Part shown: one piece after another, positions 1 through 7,749 of the stretch
Position numbering within the stretch: position 1 is the first letter of the stretch
Layout of the letters: every line of letters starts with the position of its first letter
NCBI GenBank assembly: GCA_045603585.1
Contig: JAZUMK010000005.1
Location: 1-64,000 of the forward strand
Source: SFEL01 sp045603585
GTDB lineage: Bacteria > Bacillota > Clostridia > Christensenellales > CAG-138
Length of the DNA: 64,000 nt
Direction of reading: 5' to 3'
Made by a program: the position numbers and the translations under genes
Notes under the pieces: generated by a model
The model's database searches: none
What the model was told of the DNA's origin: nothing
The model's input: the letters and a program-made list of their open reading frames with translations, nothing else

Positions 1-222
1 GGCGTAGAGATTGACAACGTGCCCGTATCCTTTACCGGTAACGGCAATAACTTCACTGTAAGCGGTATACCCGCAGGCGCAAAGTGGATAACCGTTCGTT
101 GGAATTCTACCAGCGTTACCACTAACTTCACCCCCAACGGCGCATACTTTGCCGAGGTGGAGATCCCCAAGACCGGCGATATGCCCATCTGGGCAGCCAT
201 CGCTCAGTTCTTCGGCTTCTAA
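1..222 (+). CDS. C-terminal end of a probable surface protein (5' truncated by window)
   Basis: The reading frame is open from base 1 to the TAA at 220-222, so this is the last 73 codons of a longer gene. The visible part reads like a beta-rich extracellular repeat (many Thr, Ser, Asn, Val and aromatic residues). It ends in IPKTGDMPIWAAIAQFFGF. The PKTGD motif resembles a degenerate sortase-type or clostridial tail motif, but the following residues are too short for a membrane anchor and lack the terminal basic cluster. Function is unknown; a cell-surface or secreted role is inferred only from composition and the tail. Confidence 0.6.
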   Translation, partial: GVEIDNVPVSFTGNGNNFTVSGIPAGAKWITVRWNSTSVTTNFTPNGAYFAEVEIPKTGDMPIWAAIAQFFGF

Positions 223-248
223 AATATTAGCGAAAGGCGGCTTTGACT

Positions 249-425
249 ATGCTTGAGATCAGGCCCAAGGATAAGACTGTTACAAAGACAATGCGCCTGC
301 CCGAGCATATTACAAGCCGGCTGGAGCAAATAGCCAAGGAAAATAAAACCACCTTCACATCTGTGGTTGAGCAGTGCCTTGAGTATGCGCTGGACAATAT
401 TCAGGATAGCCGCAAGGATAAATAA
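249..425 (+). CDS. Small ribbon-helix-helix (CopG/Arc-type) DNA-binding protein
   Basis: A 58-residue protein. The N-terminal strand (residues ~12-17, TKTMRLPEH) followed by two helices (ITSRLEQIAKENK and TTFTSVVEQCLEYALDN) is the usual layout of ribbon-helix-helix regulators, which dimerise and insert the strand pair into the DNA major groove. The ATG at 249 has a GAAAGGCGG ribosome site 8 bases upstream; a TTG at 243 is in frame but overlaps that site. The gene lies 26 bases after the surface-protein gene and before a terminator, so the two may be co-transcribed. No toxin partner is adjacent, so an antitoxin role is not supported. Confidence 0.72.
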   Translation: MLEIRPKDKTVTKTMRLPEHITSRLEQIAKENKTTFTSVVEQCLEYALDNIQDSRKDK

Positions 426-440
426 ACCTCAAAGCATCAC

Positions 441-468
441 AAAAGGACGGGATTTCCCGTCCTTTTTT
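441..468 (+). terminator. Intrinsic terminator after the RHH gene
   Basis: A perfect stem AAAGGACGGGA / TCCCGTCCTTT is followed by a run of T. It ends the transcript of the first two genes. Confidence 0.85.
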
Positions 469-526
469 GCGTTGGCACACTTTTGCCGGCGGAGCATATT
501 ATGGAGCAACTAAACAATGGAGGATA

Positions 527-1534
527 ATGCCAGATATGAAAAGACTGACAGCGGCAGTACTGTGCCTGCTGATGGCCCTGTGCCTCTGCGCCTGCGGCGC
601 GGACAGCGGCGGCCTTCGCACCGTTACACTCAACGAGGTCACCCGCTCGGTATTCTATGCCCCCCTGTACGCGGCCTGCTCCATGGGCTTCTTTGAGGAA
701 GAAGGGCTCAAGGTGGATATCGTTACCGGCGGCGGCAGCGATGCCAGCATGACCGCCCTTTTGTCCGGCGATGCGGACGTTGCCCTCATGGGCCCCGAAA
801 CAGGCGTTTATGTGGTAAATCAGGGCAAAGAGGATCACCCCATGATCATCGCCCAGCTTACCAAGCGGGACGGCTCCTTCCTTCTTGGCCGTCAGGCAGA
901 CCCTGATTTTGACTTTGAGAAAATGCGGGGCAAATCCGTCATCGGCGGCAGACCCGGCGGTATGCCCTATATGACGCTGCTGTATGTGCTGCGCAGCCAC
1001 GGCCTTGAGCCGGGCAGGGATGTTGAGGTCATCAGCAACATACAGTTCAACCTTATGGGCGGCGCATTTGAAAGCGGCACAGGCGACTACGTTACCCTCT
1101 TTGAGCCTGTTGCCTCCACATTTGAAGCCCAGGGCAAAGGCCACATCGTAACCAACATGGGCCTTGAAAGCGGCGAAGTGCCCTATACCACCTTTATGAT
1201 GCGGCAGCAAACCATTGCGGAAGAACCGGAATTTGCTGAAGCCTTCGTCCGCGCCATATACAAGGCGCAGAAATGGGTATGGGCCGCATCTGACGAGGAG
1301 GTTGCCGCTGCCATGCAGGATTACTTCCCGGATACCGACCTTGCCACCCTTGCAATGGTTGCAAAAAGCTACCGGGCCACAGACTCCTGGACCAAAGTGC
1401 CCACCATGACAGAAGACGCATTCTCGCGGCTTCAGGATATAATGGAGGGAGCCGGTGAGCTTTCCGCCCGGGTAAAGCTGAGCGAACTTGTGGATAACAG
1501 CATTGGCGAAAAGGTAATGGCAGAGGCAGACTGA
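527..1534 (+). CDS. ABC-transporter substrate-binding lipoprotein, NMT1/SsuA/THI5-like
   Basis: A secreted lipoprotein of 335 residues. The first 23 residues form a signal peptide ending in the lipobox LCAC (Cys23). The mature part follows the NMT1/SsuA-like fold seen in binders of nitrate, sulfonates, taurine or thiamine precursors: YAPLYAACSMGFFEEEGLKV near the N-terminus, a GGGSD / GDADVALMGPE ligand-pocket region, then KSVIGGRPGGMP. A GGAGG site lies 3 bases before the ATG at 527 and 12 before the ATG at 536, so either could be used; 536 (MKRL) also gives a normal signal peptide. No permease or ATPase is adjacent, so the gene is an orphan here and the ligand cannot be named. Confidence 0.8.
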   Translation: MPDMKRLTAAVLCLLMALCLCACGADSGGLRTVTLNEVTRSVFYAPLYAACSMGFFEEEGLKVDIVTGGGSDASMTALLSGDADVALMGPETGVYVVNQGKEDHPMIIAQLTKRDGSFLLGRQADPDFDFEKMRGKSVIGGRPGGMPYMTLLYVLRSHGLEPGRDVEVISNIQFNLMGGAFESGTGDYVTLFEPVASTFEAQGKGHIVTNMGLESGEVPYTTFMMRQQTIAEEPEFAEAFVRAIYKAQKWVWAASDEEVAAAMQDYFPDTDLATLAMVAKSYRATDSWTKVPTMTEDAFSRLQDIMEGAGELSARVKLSELVDNSIGEKVMAEAD

Positions 1535-1557
1535 CGCTGTTTTGTCCATGCCAAGCG

Positions 1558-1584
1558 GCCCTGTGCATACAGGGCTGTTTTTTT
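1558..1584 (+). terminator. Intrinsic terminator after the substrate-binding protein gene
   Basis: The stem GCCCTGT / ACAGGGC with loop GCAT is followed shortly by seven T. Confidence 0.85.
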
Positions 1585-1665
1585 ATATGTCAATTCGCCA
1601 TACCCAAAGCATACCCGCCTTTCCAGGCAGTCCAAGCCTTCCTGACCGCCTTATATACTTCGCCC

Positions 1666-2289
1666 TTATCCGCAGGCTTTTTCGGCTTCCGCCGCTTTAT
1701 TTGCCCAGGCTATAAATGTCTTATGGTCTATGCCCAAACATCTCGCCGCTTCTCTTGCGGATATCTCATTATTCACCCATTCACGCCTGAACATTTCAAA
1801 AGCAGGAGGCTTGGGCATGGGAGGCCTGCCAAAACGCACGCCCTTGGCACGGGCGGCGGCTATGCCCTCCGCCTGCCGCTGCCGCATAAATTCACGCTCC
1901 GTCTGAGCTACATAGCTTAGTATCTGCAGCACCAGATCAGAAATAAAAGTGCCCGTAAGGTCCTTATCCTTCTGGCGGGTATCCAGCAGAGGCATATCCA
2001 GCACCACTATGGCTGCCCCTATCATCTTGGTTATCATACGCCACTGCTCTATTATCTCTTCATAATTTCTGCCCAGCCTGTCTATGCTTTTCACCACCAG
2101 CACGTCGCCGGGCTTCAGTAGCCGCAATACACGCTTATACGCAGGGCGATTAAAGTCCTTGCCGGACTGTTTGTCCATATAAATATCCCTGTTTTTTACG
2201 CCAAACTCCAGCATTGCGATATACTGCCTGTCCTCATTCTGCTCCTTGGTAGATACCCTTATATAGCCATATACCTTTTCCGATGTCAT
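1666..2289 (-). CDS. Serine recombinase (resolvase/invertase family)
   Basis: A 207-residue small serine recombinase. The N-terminal catalytic domain has GYIRVSTKEQNEDRQ with the nucleophile Ser13, then VKSIDRLGRNYEEI and the E-helix segment TEREFMRQRQAEGIAAARAKG. The C-terminal ~45 residues (FRREWVNNEISAREAARCL) form a Hin-like helix-turn-helix. Family members cut and rejoin DNA at short crossover sites for inversion, cointegrate resolution or transposition. The ATG at 2289 is preceded by GGAGGG. The length fits stand-alone resolvases and invertases rather than large integrases. I could not identify recombination sites or a cargo, so whether it switches the neighbouring surface gene is open. 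Confidence 0.88.
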   Translation of the reverse strand: MTSEKVYGYIRVSTKEQNEDRQYIAMLEFGVKNRDIYMDKQSGKDFNRPAYKRVLRLLKPGDVLVVKSIDRLGRNYEEIIEQWRMITKMIGAAIVVLDMPLLDTRQKDKDLTGTFISDLVLQILSYVAQTEREFMRQRQAEGIAAARAKGVRFGRPPMPKPPAFEMFRREWVNNEISAREAARCLGIDHKTFIAWANKAAEAEKACG

Positions 2290-2436
2290 TTTACTGTCCC
2301 TCCACACAATATTTCCTCTTAACTCCGATAGGCTTGGTAAATGATAGGGTCCTTTGCGGTATGCGTTTTGATGAGATGAATAGCATAATTGTAATTCATA
2401 CACAGTATTACAGGAATCCCATTTTATTGTTTAACA

Positions 2437-2473
2437 GTAAAAATACCGCAGGCAATATCTCAACCTGCGGTAT
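2437..2473 (-). terminator. Intrinsic terminator after plsY
   Basis: On the minus strand, ATACCGCAGG / CCTGCGGTAT forms a 10-bp stem followed by TTTTTAC, just beyond the plsY stop. Confidence 0.8.
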
Positions 2474-2489
2474 ATGCAAAAGTATTATT

Positions 2490-3104
2490 CTATTTGGTTT
2501 GCTTATCCTTTTTGCCAAATACAGGGGTTTCCCTGCCCTGTATCAGACGCACGATGTTTTCCCGGTGACGGTATACCACAATGAGGAAAAGTATCGCTGT
2601 GGCTATCCTTTCCCATGGGTTATTGCCAAACAGCAGGGCGAGGATAAGATACACCGTAAAGCCTGTAAGGGATGCGGGGGAAATCATGCGGGTCACCACC
2701 ACAACGCTTACGCCCAGCACAGCGGCTATAAGGCCCCACAGGGGATTCAGCAGCACAGCCGCGCCAAGGGAGGATGCAACCCCCTTGCCGCCCTTAAAGC
2801 GGAAAAATACAGGCCAGCAATGGCCTATTACCACGCCCAGCGCAGCGCTGTACGCCGCATCCTGACCGCCTATGGCTCTGCCTATAAGTACGGCACAGGC
2901 ACCCTTTATAAAGTCACCGATAAAGGTTGCAACGCCGGCCTTCAGGCCGTATACCCTGAGCATATTGGTACTGCCTGCATTGCCGCTGCCATGATGGCGC
3001 ACATCGTCATGATGCAGCAGATGGCTGAATATTACAGCAAACTGTATGTTGCCTATGAAATATCCGCCTATTGCCGCAATACAGCATATCAATACCTGAT
3101 TCAT
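2490..3104 (-). CDS. plsY: Glycerol-3-phosphate acyltransferase PlsY
   Basis: An integral membrane enzyme that transfers the acyl group from acyl-phosphate to glycerol 3-phosphate, the first step of phospholipid synthesis in Gram-positive bacteria. The 204 residues and several hydrophobic segments match the family. Three family motifs are visible: GSGNAGSTNMLRVYG (~40-54), the glycine-rich GGKGVASSLG (~103-112) and YRHRENI (~179-185). It stands between two terminators, so it is probably its own transcript. Confidence in function is high. Confidence 0.95.
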   Translation of the reverse strand: MNQVLICCIAAIGGYFIGNIQFAVIFSHLLHHDDVRHHGSGNAGSTNMLRVYGLKAGVATFIGDFIKGACAVLIGRAIGGQDAAYSAALGVVIGHCWPVFFRFKGGKGVASSLGAAVLLNPLWGLIAAVLGVSVVVVTRMISPASLTGFTVYLILALLFGNNPWERIATAILFLIVVYRHRENIVRLIQGRETPVFGKKDKQTK

Positions 3105-3136
3105 CTATCCTCCGCCTTTGTGCTTTTGTTCTCCTG

Positions 3137-3168
3137 TAAAAAGTGCCTGCAGGATGTACGCAGGCACT
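3137..3168 (-). terminator. Terminator after the CD1247-type gene (bidirectional)
   Basis: A 9-bp stem AGTGCCTGC / GCAGGCACT has A/T runs on both sides, so it can act on either strand; on the minus strand it follows the gene ending at 3206. Confidence 0.8.
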
Positions 3169-3205
3169 TTTTTAAGTATTGTTTGACTATTGTGAGATTA
3201 TGCTG

Positions 3206-3607
3206 TTAGTCCTCGTCCTCTTCCAGAACGGGTACCAGAACTGCGTTGCAGTTGGGGCAGAGCAGCTCTTCGCCGCACTCCAGCATTGCCTCATCAAAGT
3301 AGATGGATTCATTGCACTCAGGGCACTCCAGCTCTACGTAGTCGTCCTCGTCGAAGTCTTCATAGTCTTCGTCGTCCTCGTCGAAATCGCCTTCGAGATA
3401 ATCGTCGATGTCATCCAGCTCATCGTAGATATCATCCAGACACTCGTCGATTTCGGCCATAACAGCCTCGGTTTCGTCGATGGCATCTGCCATCTCGTCC
3501 ATTACAGCGATCATGGCGTTGAGCAGCTTGCCCTGGCCCTCGTCGCTAACGTTCATGCCTTCTGCAAGACCCCTGAGGTATGCCACTTTTTCTTTCATGT
3601 AACCCAT
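3206..3607 (-). CDS. CD1247 N-terminal-domain protein with acidic linker and zinc ribbon
   Basis: A 133-residue protein in three parts: a helical N-terminus (KEKVAYLRGLAEGMNV, ~4-60) of the clostridial CD1247 type, an extremely acidic Asp/Glu/Tyr linker (~60-93), and a C-terminal zinc ribbon with CPEC and CPNC pairs (~95-125). Its biochemical role is unknown. It follows efp with a 32-base gap and has a GGAGG site before the ATG, so co-transcription with efp is likely. The zinc ribbon suggests nucleic-acid or protein binding, but that is inference. Confidence 0.78.
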   Translation of the reverse strand: MGYMKEKVAYLRGLAEGMNVSDEGQGKLLNAMIAVMDEMADAIDETEAVMAEIDECLDDIYDELDDIDDYLEGDFDEDDEDYEDFDEDDYVELECPECNESIYFDEAMLECGEELLCPNCNAVLVPVLEEDED

Positions 3608-3639
3608 AGTTGACCTCCTTGGTTTTCTGTTAGGCTTTG

Positions 3640-4197
3640 TTATACGCGCTCCATATATTCGCCGGTACGGGTATCAACGCGGATCTTATCGCCCTCGTTT
3701 ACAAACAGAGGAACGGTAACCTTAAGACCGGTTTCCAGAGTAGCGGGCTTGTTTGCGCCGGTAGCGGTATCGCCGCGAACGCCGGGCTCGCATTCGGTGA
3801 TGGTAAGAACAACGAAGTTGGCAGCCTGTACGGAGAAGGGATTGCCCTTGTAGAAGCGTACGGTTACGTTGTCGTTTTCGATGATGTAGTTGATGGCATC
3901 CTCAACCTGAGCATAGTTGAGGGGGAGCTGCTCGTAGGACTCGGTATCCATGAAGTAGTACAGCTCGCCGTCATTGTACAGATACTGCATCTCCTTGGTC
4001 TCGATGTGAGCCTTGGGATACTTATCGGTGGGGCTGAAGGTGCGCTCCAGTACAGCACCGGTCATAACGTTCTTGAGGCGGGTGCGCACGAAAGCGGCGC
4101 CCTTGCCGGGCTTTACATGCTGAAAGTCAGCAATGGACCAAACCTGCCCGTCAATCTCCACAGTAACGCCCTTCCTGAAATCGCCAGCCATGATCAT
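3640..4197 (-). CDS. efp: Elongation factor P
   Basis: Binds the ribosome and relieves stalling at consecutive prolines. The 185 residues match the three-domain KOW/OB/OB family. The tip loop of domain I reads KPGKGAAF, with Lys32 at the position that is modified in some bacteria; no modification enzyme gene is in the window. The ATG at 4197 has GGAGG 8 bases upstream; MAGDF at 4191 is a possible alternative start. It is followed closely by the CD1247-type gene. Confidence 0.97.
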   Translation of the reverse strand: MIMAGDFRKGVTVEIDGQVWSIADFQHVKPGKGAAFVRTRLKNVMTGAVLERTFSPTDKYPKAHIETKEMQYLYNDGELYYFMDTESYEQLPLNYAQVEDAINYIIENDNVTVRFYKGNPFSVQAANFVVLTITECEPGVRGDTATGANKPATLETGLKVTVPLFVNEGDKIRVDTRTGEYMERV

Positions 4198-4313
4198 AAG
4201 GATTTACCTCCAAAAGTAAATTAGTAAATGTTTTTAAGTTTATCCTATCCACACTTTTATCTATAACGCATAATGTGGAGATTATAACCTTAAGTATTTT
4301 ACCACATATTGCA

Positions 4314-5183
4314 CTATTTCAACAAGCTGTTTATAGCGGAAAAATACATATCCTTCATACTTTTTGCGTCTTCTGCCATGGTTCCCTTGGATTCGCAGAT
4401 AAAAACAGGCTCATATCCCCTCTCTGCGATAAGCTCCGCAAGGGGCATGAACTCCGGACCGTACTGAACATCCGCAAAGGTATGATGCATCTTTTCCCCG
4501 CCCTTGGTGTATTCTATGCGGGAAAAATGCACGTGCATCGTCCTTGTGCGCTCAATGCCTATGCCGTTTTCCAGCTTGTCCAGTATGGCGGCATAGTCTT
4601 CCTTGCTGTTTATTGCGCCAAGGCCGCGGCAATGGAGGTGGCCGAAATCGATGGTGGGCCATATGCGCTCATCCACATTGCACAGCTCTATAACCTCCTC
4701 AAGGCTGCCCAGCTGGTTTATTTTGCCCATTGTTTCTGCGCAGAGGGTAACATTCATAAGGTTCATATCATCCAGAGTGGCAATGATCTCCCTGAAGAAC
4801 ACCTTTGCCCGCTGAAGTATTGCCCCCCTGTCGCCGCCGCTGGCAGAGCCGGGGTGAAATACCGCTCTCTTTGCCCCCAGGGCTTCCGCAACCTTGAGAG
4901 AATCCACGAAGTAGCCGATATTTTTTATCTTCTTTTCGTCTTCCTCTGTGGCAAGGTTTATAAAATACGGCATATGAACGCTGAGCTGAATGCCGTACTT
5001 TTCCGCCTCTGCGCGGATGGCCTTGGCGCCCTCCGTACCAAGGCGAATGCCGCGGCCAAAGGAATATTCAAACGCATCAAGCTCCCTCGCCGCAAGCCAT
5101 TTTGGCATATCCACGCTGGCGGAGAAGCCTTCCTGATAAAAGCTGTCGCTGTTGCCCGCAGGGCCGAATTTAGGTTTTAACAC
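4314..5183 (-). CDS. TIM-barrel endonuclease IV (AP endonuclease family 2)-like protein
   Basis: A 289-residue xylose-isomerase-like TIM barrel. Metal-ligand motifs of the endonuclease IV family are present: LSVHMPYFINLA (~70-81), AVFHPGSASGG (~108), TLCAETMG (~147), TIDFGHLHCRG (~177), MHVHFSRIEY (~209) and FICESKG (~262). Such enzymes cut DNA at abasic sites. The sequence is shorter and more divergent than typical Nfo, so another TIM-barrel activity is possible. It lies between sigK and efp with short gaps and may be read with them. Confidence 0.78.
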   Translation of the reverse strand: MLKPKFGPAGNSDSFYQEGFSASVDMPKWLAARELDAFEYSFGRGIRLGTEGAKAIRAEAEKYGIQLSVHMPYFINLATEEDEKKIKNIGYFVDSLKVAEALGAKRAVFHPGSASGGDRGAILQRAKVFFREIIATLDDMNLMNVTLCAETMGKINQLGSLEEVIELCNVDERIWPTIDFGHLHCRGLGAINSKEDYAAILDKLENGIGIERTRTMHVHFSRIEYTKGGEKMHHTFADVQYGPEFMPLAELIAERGYEPVFICESKGTMAEDAKSMKDMYFSAINSLLK

Positions 5184-5213
5184 GTTTACCTCCGTATTAT
5201 CAACAATAGTTAT

Positions 5214-5903
5214 CTAAATATCCTTAAGTTCTTTGTTCAGCTTATTCAATGCTTTTTTCTCGATTCGGGATACATAGCTTCTGGATATTCCGAGGAGCTT
5301 TGCGATCTCTCTCTGCGGCGCAGGCCGCCCGCCGCAAAGGCCGTAGCGCAGCTCTATCACCCTTCGCTCCCGCAGGGTCAGCACCTTTTCCATCGCTGAG
5401 CGCAGATATTCCCCCGCCACAGAAAGCTCCACGGCATTGTGCACATCGTCCCCATCCGAGCCCAGTACCTCGCTGAGGGATATCTCGTTTCCGTCCTTGT
5501 CCACGCCGATAGGGTCTGAAAGCGAAACCTCCCCCGCCTGCTTTTTCTCTGACCTGAGGGACATGAGTATCTCGTTTTCTATACATCTTGCGGCATAGGT
5601 GGCGAGGGTATTCCCCTTTTGTGCGTTGAATGTGGATACCGCCTTTATAAGCCCCACTACCCCTATGGAAATAATATCATCCGCATCCCGCCGTGGAGTA
5701 GTATACTTCTTGGCGATATGCGCCACAAGGCGAAGATTATGCTCTATAAGCTTCCTCCTTGCCTCCGCATCCCCCTTTTCAAGGCGGGCAAGACACTCCC
5801 GCTCCTCCTCCGCGCTCAGGGGTTCAGGAAAGGAGCTTCCGCTCCCGATATGCCCCGCAAAGGCGAATATTCCGCCCAGCAGATTTAGTATTGCCTCCAG
5901 CAT
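5214..5903 (-). CDS. sigK: RNA polymerase sporulation sigma factor SigK, uninterrupted
   Basis: Late mother-cell sigma factor. The 229-residue protein starts with a hydrophobic pro-sequence (MLEAILNLLGGIFAFAG), which in Bacillus-type SigK is removed by SpoIVFB. Region 2 (RKLIEHNLRLVAHIAKKY, ADDIISIGVVGLIKA, TYAARCIENEILM) and region 4 (LTLRERRVIELRYGL, REIAKLLGISRSYVSRIEKKA) are complete. The ATG at 5903 is preceded by GGAGGT with an 11-base gap; a longer open frame upstream has no such support. No skin-type element interrupts the gene. Its presence points to an endospore-forming lineage, although homologues also occur in strains not known to sporulate. Confidence 0.93.
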   Translation of the reverse strand: MLEAILNLLGGIFAFAGHIGSGSSFPEPLSAEEERECLARLEKGDAEARRKLIEHNLRLVAHIAKKYTTPRRDADDIISIGVVGLIKAVSTFNAQKGNTLATYAARCIENEILMSLRSEKKQAGEVSLSDPIGVDKDGNEISLSEVLGSDGDDVHNAVELSVAGEYLRSAMEKVLTLRERRVIELRYGLCGGRPAPQREIAKLLGISRSYVSRIEKKALNKLNKELKDI

Positions 5904-6046
5904 GCAGCCTGCACACCTCCGTTTTTCAGGTTGGTGTATCAGCTTATGCTGTATATCGACAAAAAATACCCCTAAGACTAATATACAACACCTGCCCCTT
6001 GCGCGCAAGGCAACAGATAAGGGACGGCGTATACCGTCCCCTGATT

Positions 6047-6556
6047 TTATTTTGCCGTATTTCCCGCGGCGGTTTCTATGGCCCGCAGCAGCACCGGCAG
6101 CAGCGCAACTGTTGCAGCAAAATTGCCAACGCAATGGAGAATATCAAAGGGTATTCCGCTGACCCAATAGGCAAATCCCGCTGCCCAGCCTCCCGCAAAG
6201 AGGTACGGTATGGCGCACAGCGCCCCGAAGCACAGGCCGAATGCTGCCGCCACTATTCCCCAGAACAGCCTGCCGCGGCTGTTTCTGAACAGCATGGCTA
6301 TGCATACCAGCAGCGGCCATATGTAAAGATAGGACACCCACCATATGCCAAAGCCGAATATCAGCCCCTCCAGCATAACATACACCGCCACCGCATACAT
6401 CATGCGCCAGCCGAAGTATATTGTGCCGACTATTATAAACACCGCTATAGGATGAATATTTGGCAGCACCGCCATCGCGGCCTTCAGGGCAAACATCAGC
6501 CCCCCCAGCATTCCCAGCACCGCCATCTCCCGAACGGAAAGGCTTTTACCAGTCAT
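6047..6556 (-). CDS. ECF transporter S component, probably for a cobalamin-type substrate
   Basis: A 169-residue membrane protein with five to six hydrophobic segments (VLGMLGGLMFALKAAMAVLP, IYFGWRMMYAVAVYVML, then LLVCIAML and later helices), the size and pattern of ECF-transporter substrate-binding subunits. It overlaps the DUF4430 gene by 11 bases, implying translational coupling, and both lie downstream of a cobalamin riboswitch, which makes vitamin B12 or a precursor the likely substrate. The general ECF energising module (EcfA/A'/T) is not in the window. An inverted repeat GGGACGG / CCGTCCC at 6021-6040 follows the gene but lacks a clear T run on this strand. Confidence 0.75.
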   Translation of the reverse strand: MTGKSLSVREMAVLGMLGGLMFALKAAMAVLPNIHPIAVFIIVGTIYFGWRMMYAVAVYVMLEGLIFGFGIWWVSYLYIWPLLVCIAMLFRNSRGRLFWGIVAAAFGLCFGALCAIPYLFAGGWAAGFAYWVSGIPFDILHCVGNFAATVALLPVLLRAIETAAGNTAK

Positions 6557-6947
6557 AACCAACCGTCAGGGTTATCTCGTATTTGTCGCCGTCAGCGATA
6601 ACCGTATCGTCAACGCCGGTCATCATGGTTTCGCCGTCCTTTGTGAAGCACCACCATTCCTCATTGGCCATATCGGCGGTATATCCATCCACAGTGGTAA
6701 CAAACAGGGTGGCACCGCTGTCGTCGCCGGCAATAAGGTCATGCTCTTCAAGGGCGCCCCTGAGGTTTTCGCTGTTTGTGCTGATATCCCATGTGGACTC
6801 TGTTCCGTCGGCATGGACAATCTGTACAGTTATGTCCTTTGCTGCATCGTCGCCTTTGGGCATAAAGGCAAAATAGCAGGCGACAAACGCCGCTATGACG
6901 GCCAGTACGGCCAGGATGGCGATAAGTGTTCTTTTTTTGTTCTGCAT
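6546..6947 (-). CDS. Membrane-anchored DUF4430 (transcobalamin-like) protein
   Basis: A 133-residue protein with an N-terminal membrane segment (TLIAILAVLAVIAAFVACYF, ~7-26) and an exported DUF4430 domain (ITVQIVHADG ... GYTADMANEEWWCFTKDGE ... DKYEITLTVGY). DUF4430 resembles the C-terminal beta domain of intrinsic factor and transcobalamin. The ATG at 6947 has AAGGAGAGA 10 bases upstream; an in-frame ATG at 6992 lacks a site. Its coupling to the ECF S component and its position after a B12 riboswitch suggest that it captures corrinoids at the cell surface. The domain call is firm; the ligand is inferred. Confidence 0.8.
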   Translation of the reverse strand: MQNKKRTLIAILAVLAVIAAFVACYFAFMPKGDDAAKDITVQIVHADGTESTWDISTNSENLRGALEEHDLIAGDDSGATLFVTTVDGYTADMANEEWWCFTKDGETMMTGVDDTVIADGDKYEITLTVGYDW

Positions 6948-7070
6948 GAAAAAATCTCTCCTTTTCTTTTTTTGCACAACCGCGCCATGCAAAGAAAAAG
7001 AGAGACCGGGCAGAAATATCTGCCATTAATTAAACAAATCGGCCGGGGTTCCGCAGCTCCTTGCAAGGCT

Positions 7071-7186
7071 CTTTGGGCAGGTAATCTGACTTGAGGGAAA
7101 GTATCCCTTTCACAGTGACGGCCTCGCGGAAGAATCTCACTTCCATTCCCCTGCTAACTGCGGAAAGGTATCCGCAGAACCCAAAG
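7071..7186 (-). ncRNA. Cobalamin (AdoCbl-type) riboswitch
   Basis: On the minus strand the closing stem CTTTGGG / CCCAAAG (7180-7186 with 7071-7077) encloses recognisable B12-riboswitch elements in order: an AGGGGAAT ... GTGAGATTC segment, GCCGTCACTGT (7112-7122), and near the 3' end AAGTCAGATTACCTGCC, which corresponds to the conserved AGTCAGGAGACCTGCC element. Downstream, an inverted repeat GGCAGA / TCTGCC at 7008-7023 with a T/C-rich tail could serve as expression platform. It controls the DUF4430-ECF S pair. A short open frame across it (7030-7248) is a chance shadow. Confidence 0.88.
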
Positions 7187-7244
7187 ATGTACTGTATTCG
7201 GTTGTGTTTTGTTAAATTATACTTCAGCTTATTGACCAGGTCAA

Positions 7245-7739
7245 TCACCTGTCCTTAAAAAGTTCAGGTGCGCGATTCCTGACAGACCTGTACAGGATCA
7301 TGCCCAGCACGCCTGCGGAAAGCAGCTCTCCTGCCCCTACGGTTACCACCATATACCATACCGCATCTGGCATGCCATAGCCGTAGCGAAGCACAAAGGG
7401 TACGATAAATGCATTTGCCAGCACAGGGGGGATGACTGCCAGCAAAGGACGGCTTCGCAAAACGCGTGTTCCGATTGCGCCGATAAGAGTGGCGATGCTG
7501 CCAAGTACCACATCCAGCACTACGCCGCCCGTCATGGCATTGGCCAGCAGGCAGCCTATTGCAAGGCCGGGAATGGCGGCAGGTGTGAATATGGGCAGTA
7601 TGCAAAGGGCTTCGCTGAGCCTGAGCTGTATCACGCCGGAGGACAATCCCAGCTGGGCAGACAGGAATGTGAGCGCCACATACAGCGCAGCGATTGCGCC
7701 GCCATGTATCAGGCCGCGTACAGAGTAACGGTTATTCAT
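7245..7739 (-). CDS. queT: QueT-family ECF transporter S component (queuosine precursor uptake)
   Basis: A 164-residue membrane protein with the QueT-family N-terminus GLIHGGAIAALYVALTF and the LRLSEALCILPIFTPAAIPG signature, followed by four more hydrophobic segments. QueT is the substrate-binding subunit for queuosine precursors such as preQ1, working with a shared ECF module. An AAGGAG site precedes the ATG at 7739 and is embedded in a structured leader, as expected for preQ1-controlled translation. The stop lies just before the cobalamin riboswitch region of the next unit. Confidence 0.9.
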   Translation of the reverse strand: MNNRYSVRGLIHGGAIAALYVALTFLSAQLGLSSGVIQLRLSEALCILPIFTPAAIPGLAIGCLLANAMTGGVVLDVVLGSIATLIGAIGTRVLRSRPLLAVIPPVLANAFIVPFVLRYGYGMPDAVWYMVVTVGAGELLSAGVLGMILYRSVRNRAPELFKDR

Positions 7740-7749
7740 TTTTTGTTCT

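Noticed and set aside
6021..6040. Inverted repeat GGGACGG/CCGTCCC as terminator of the ECF S gene
   Set aside because: On the needed (minus) strand no T run follows; it may be structural or act on the other strand, so it was not listed as a terminator.
7030..7248. A 72-codon open frame on the minus strand
   Set aside because: It covers the cobalamin riboswitch; its open state is chance and it has no ribosome site.
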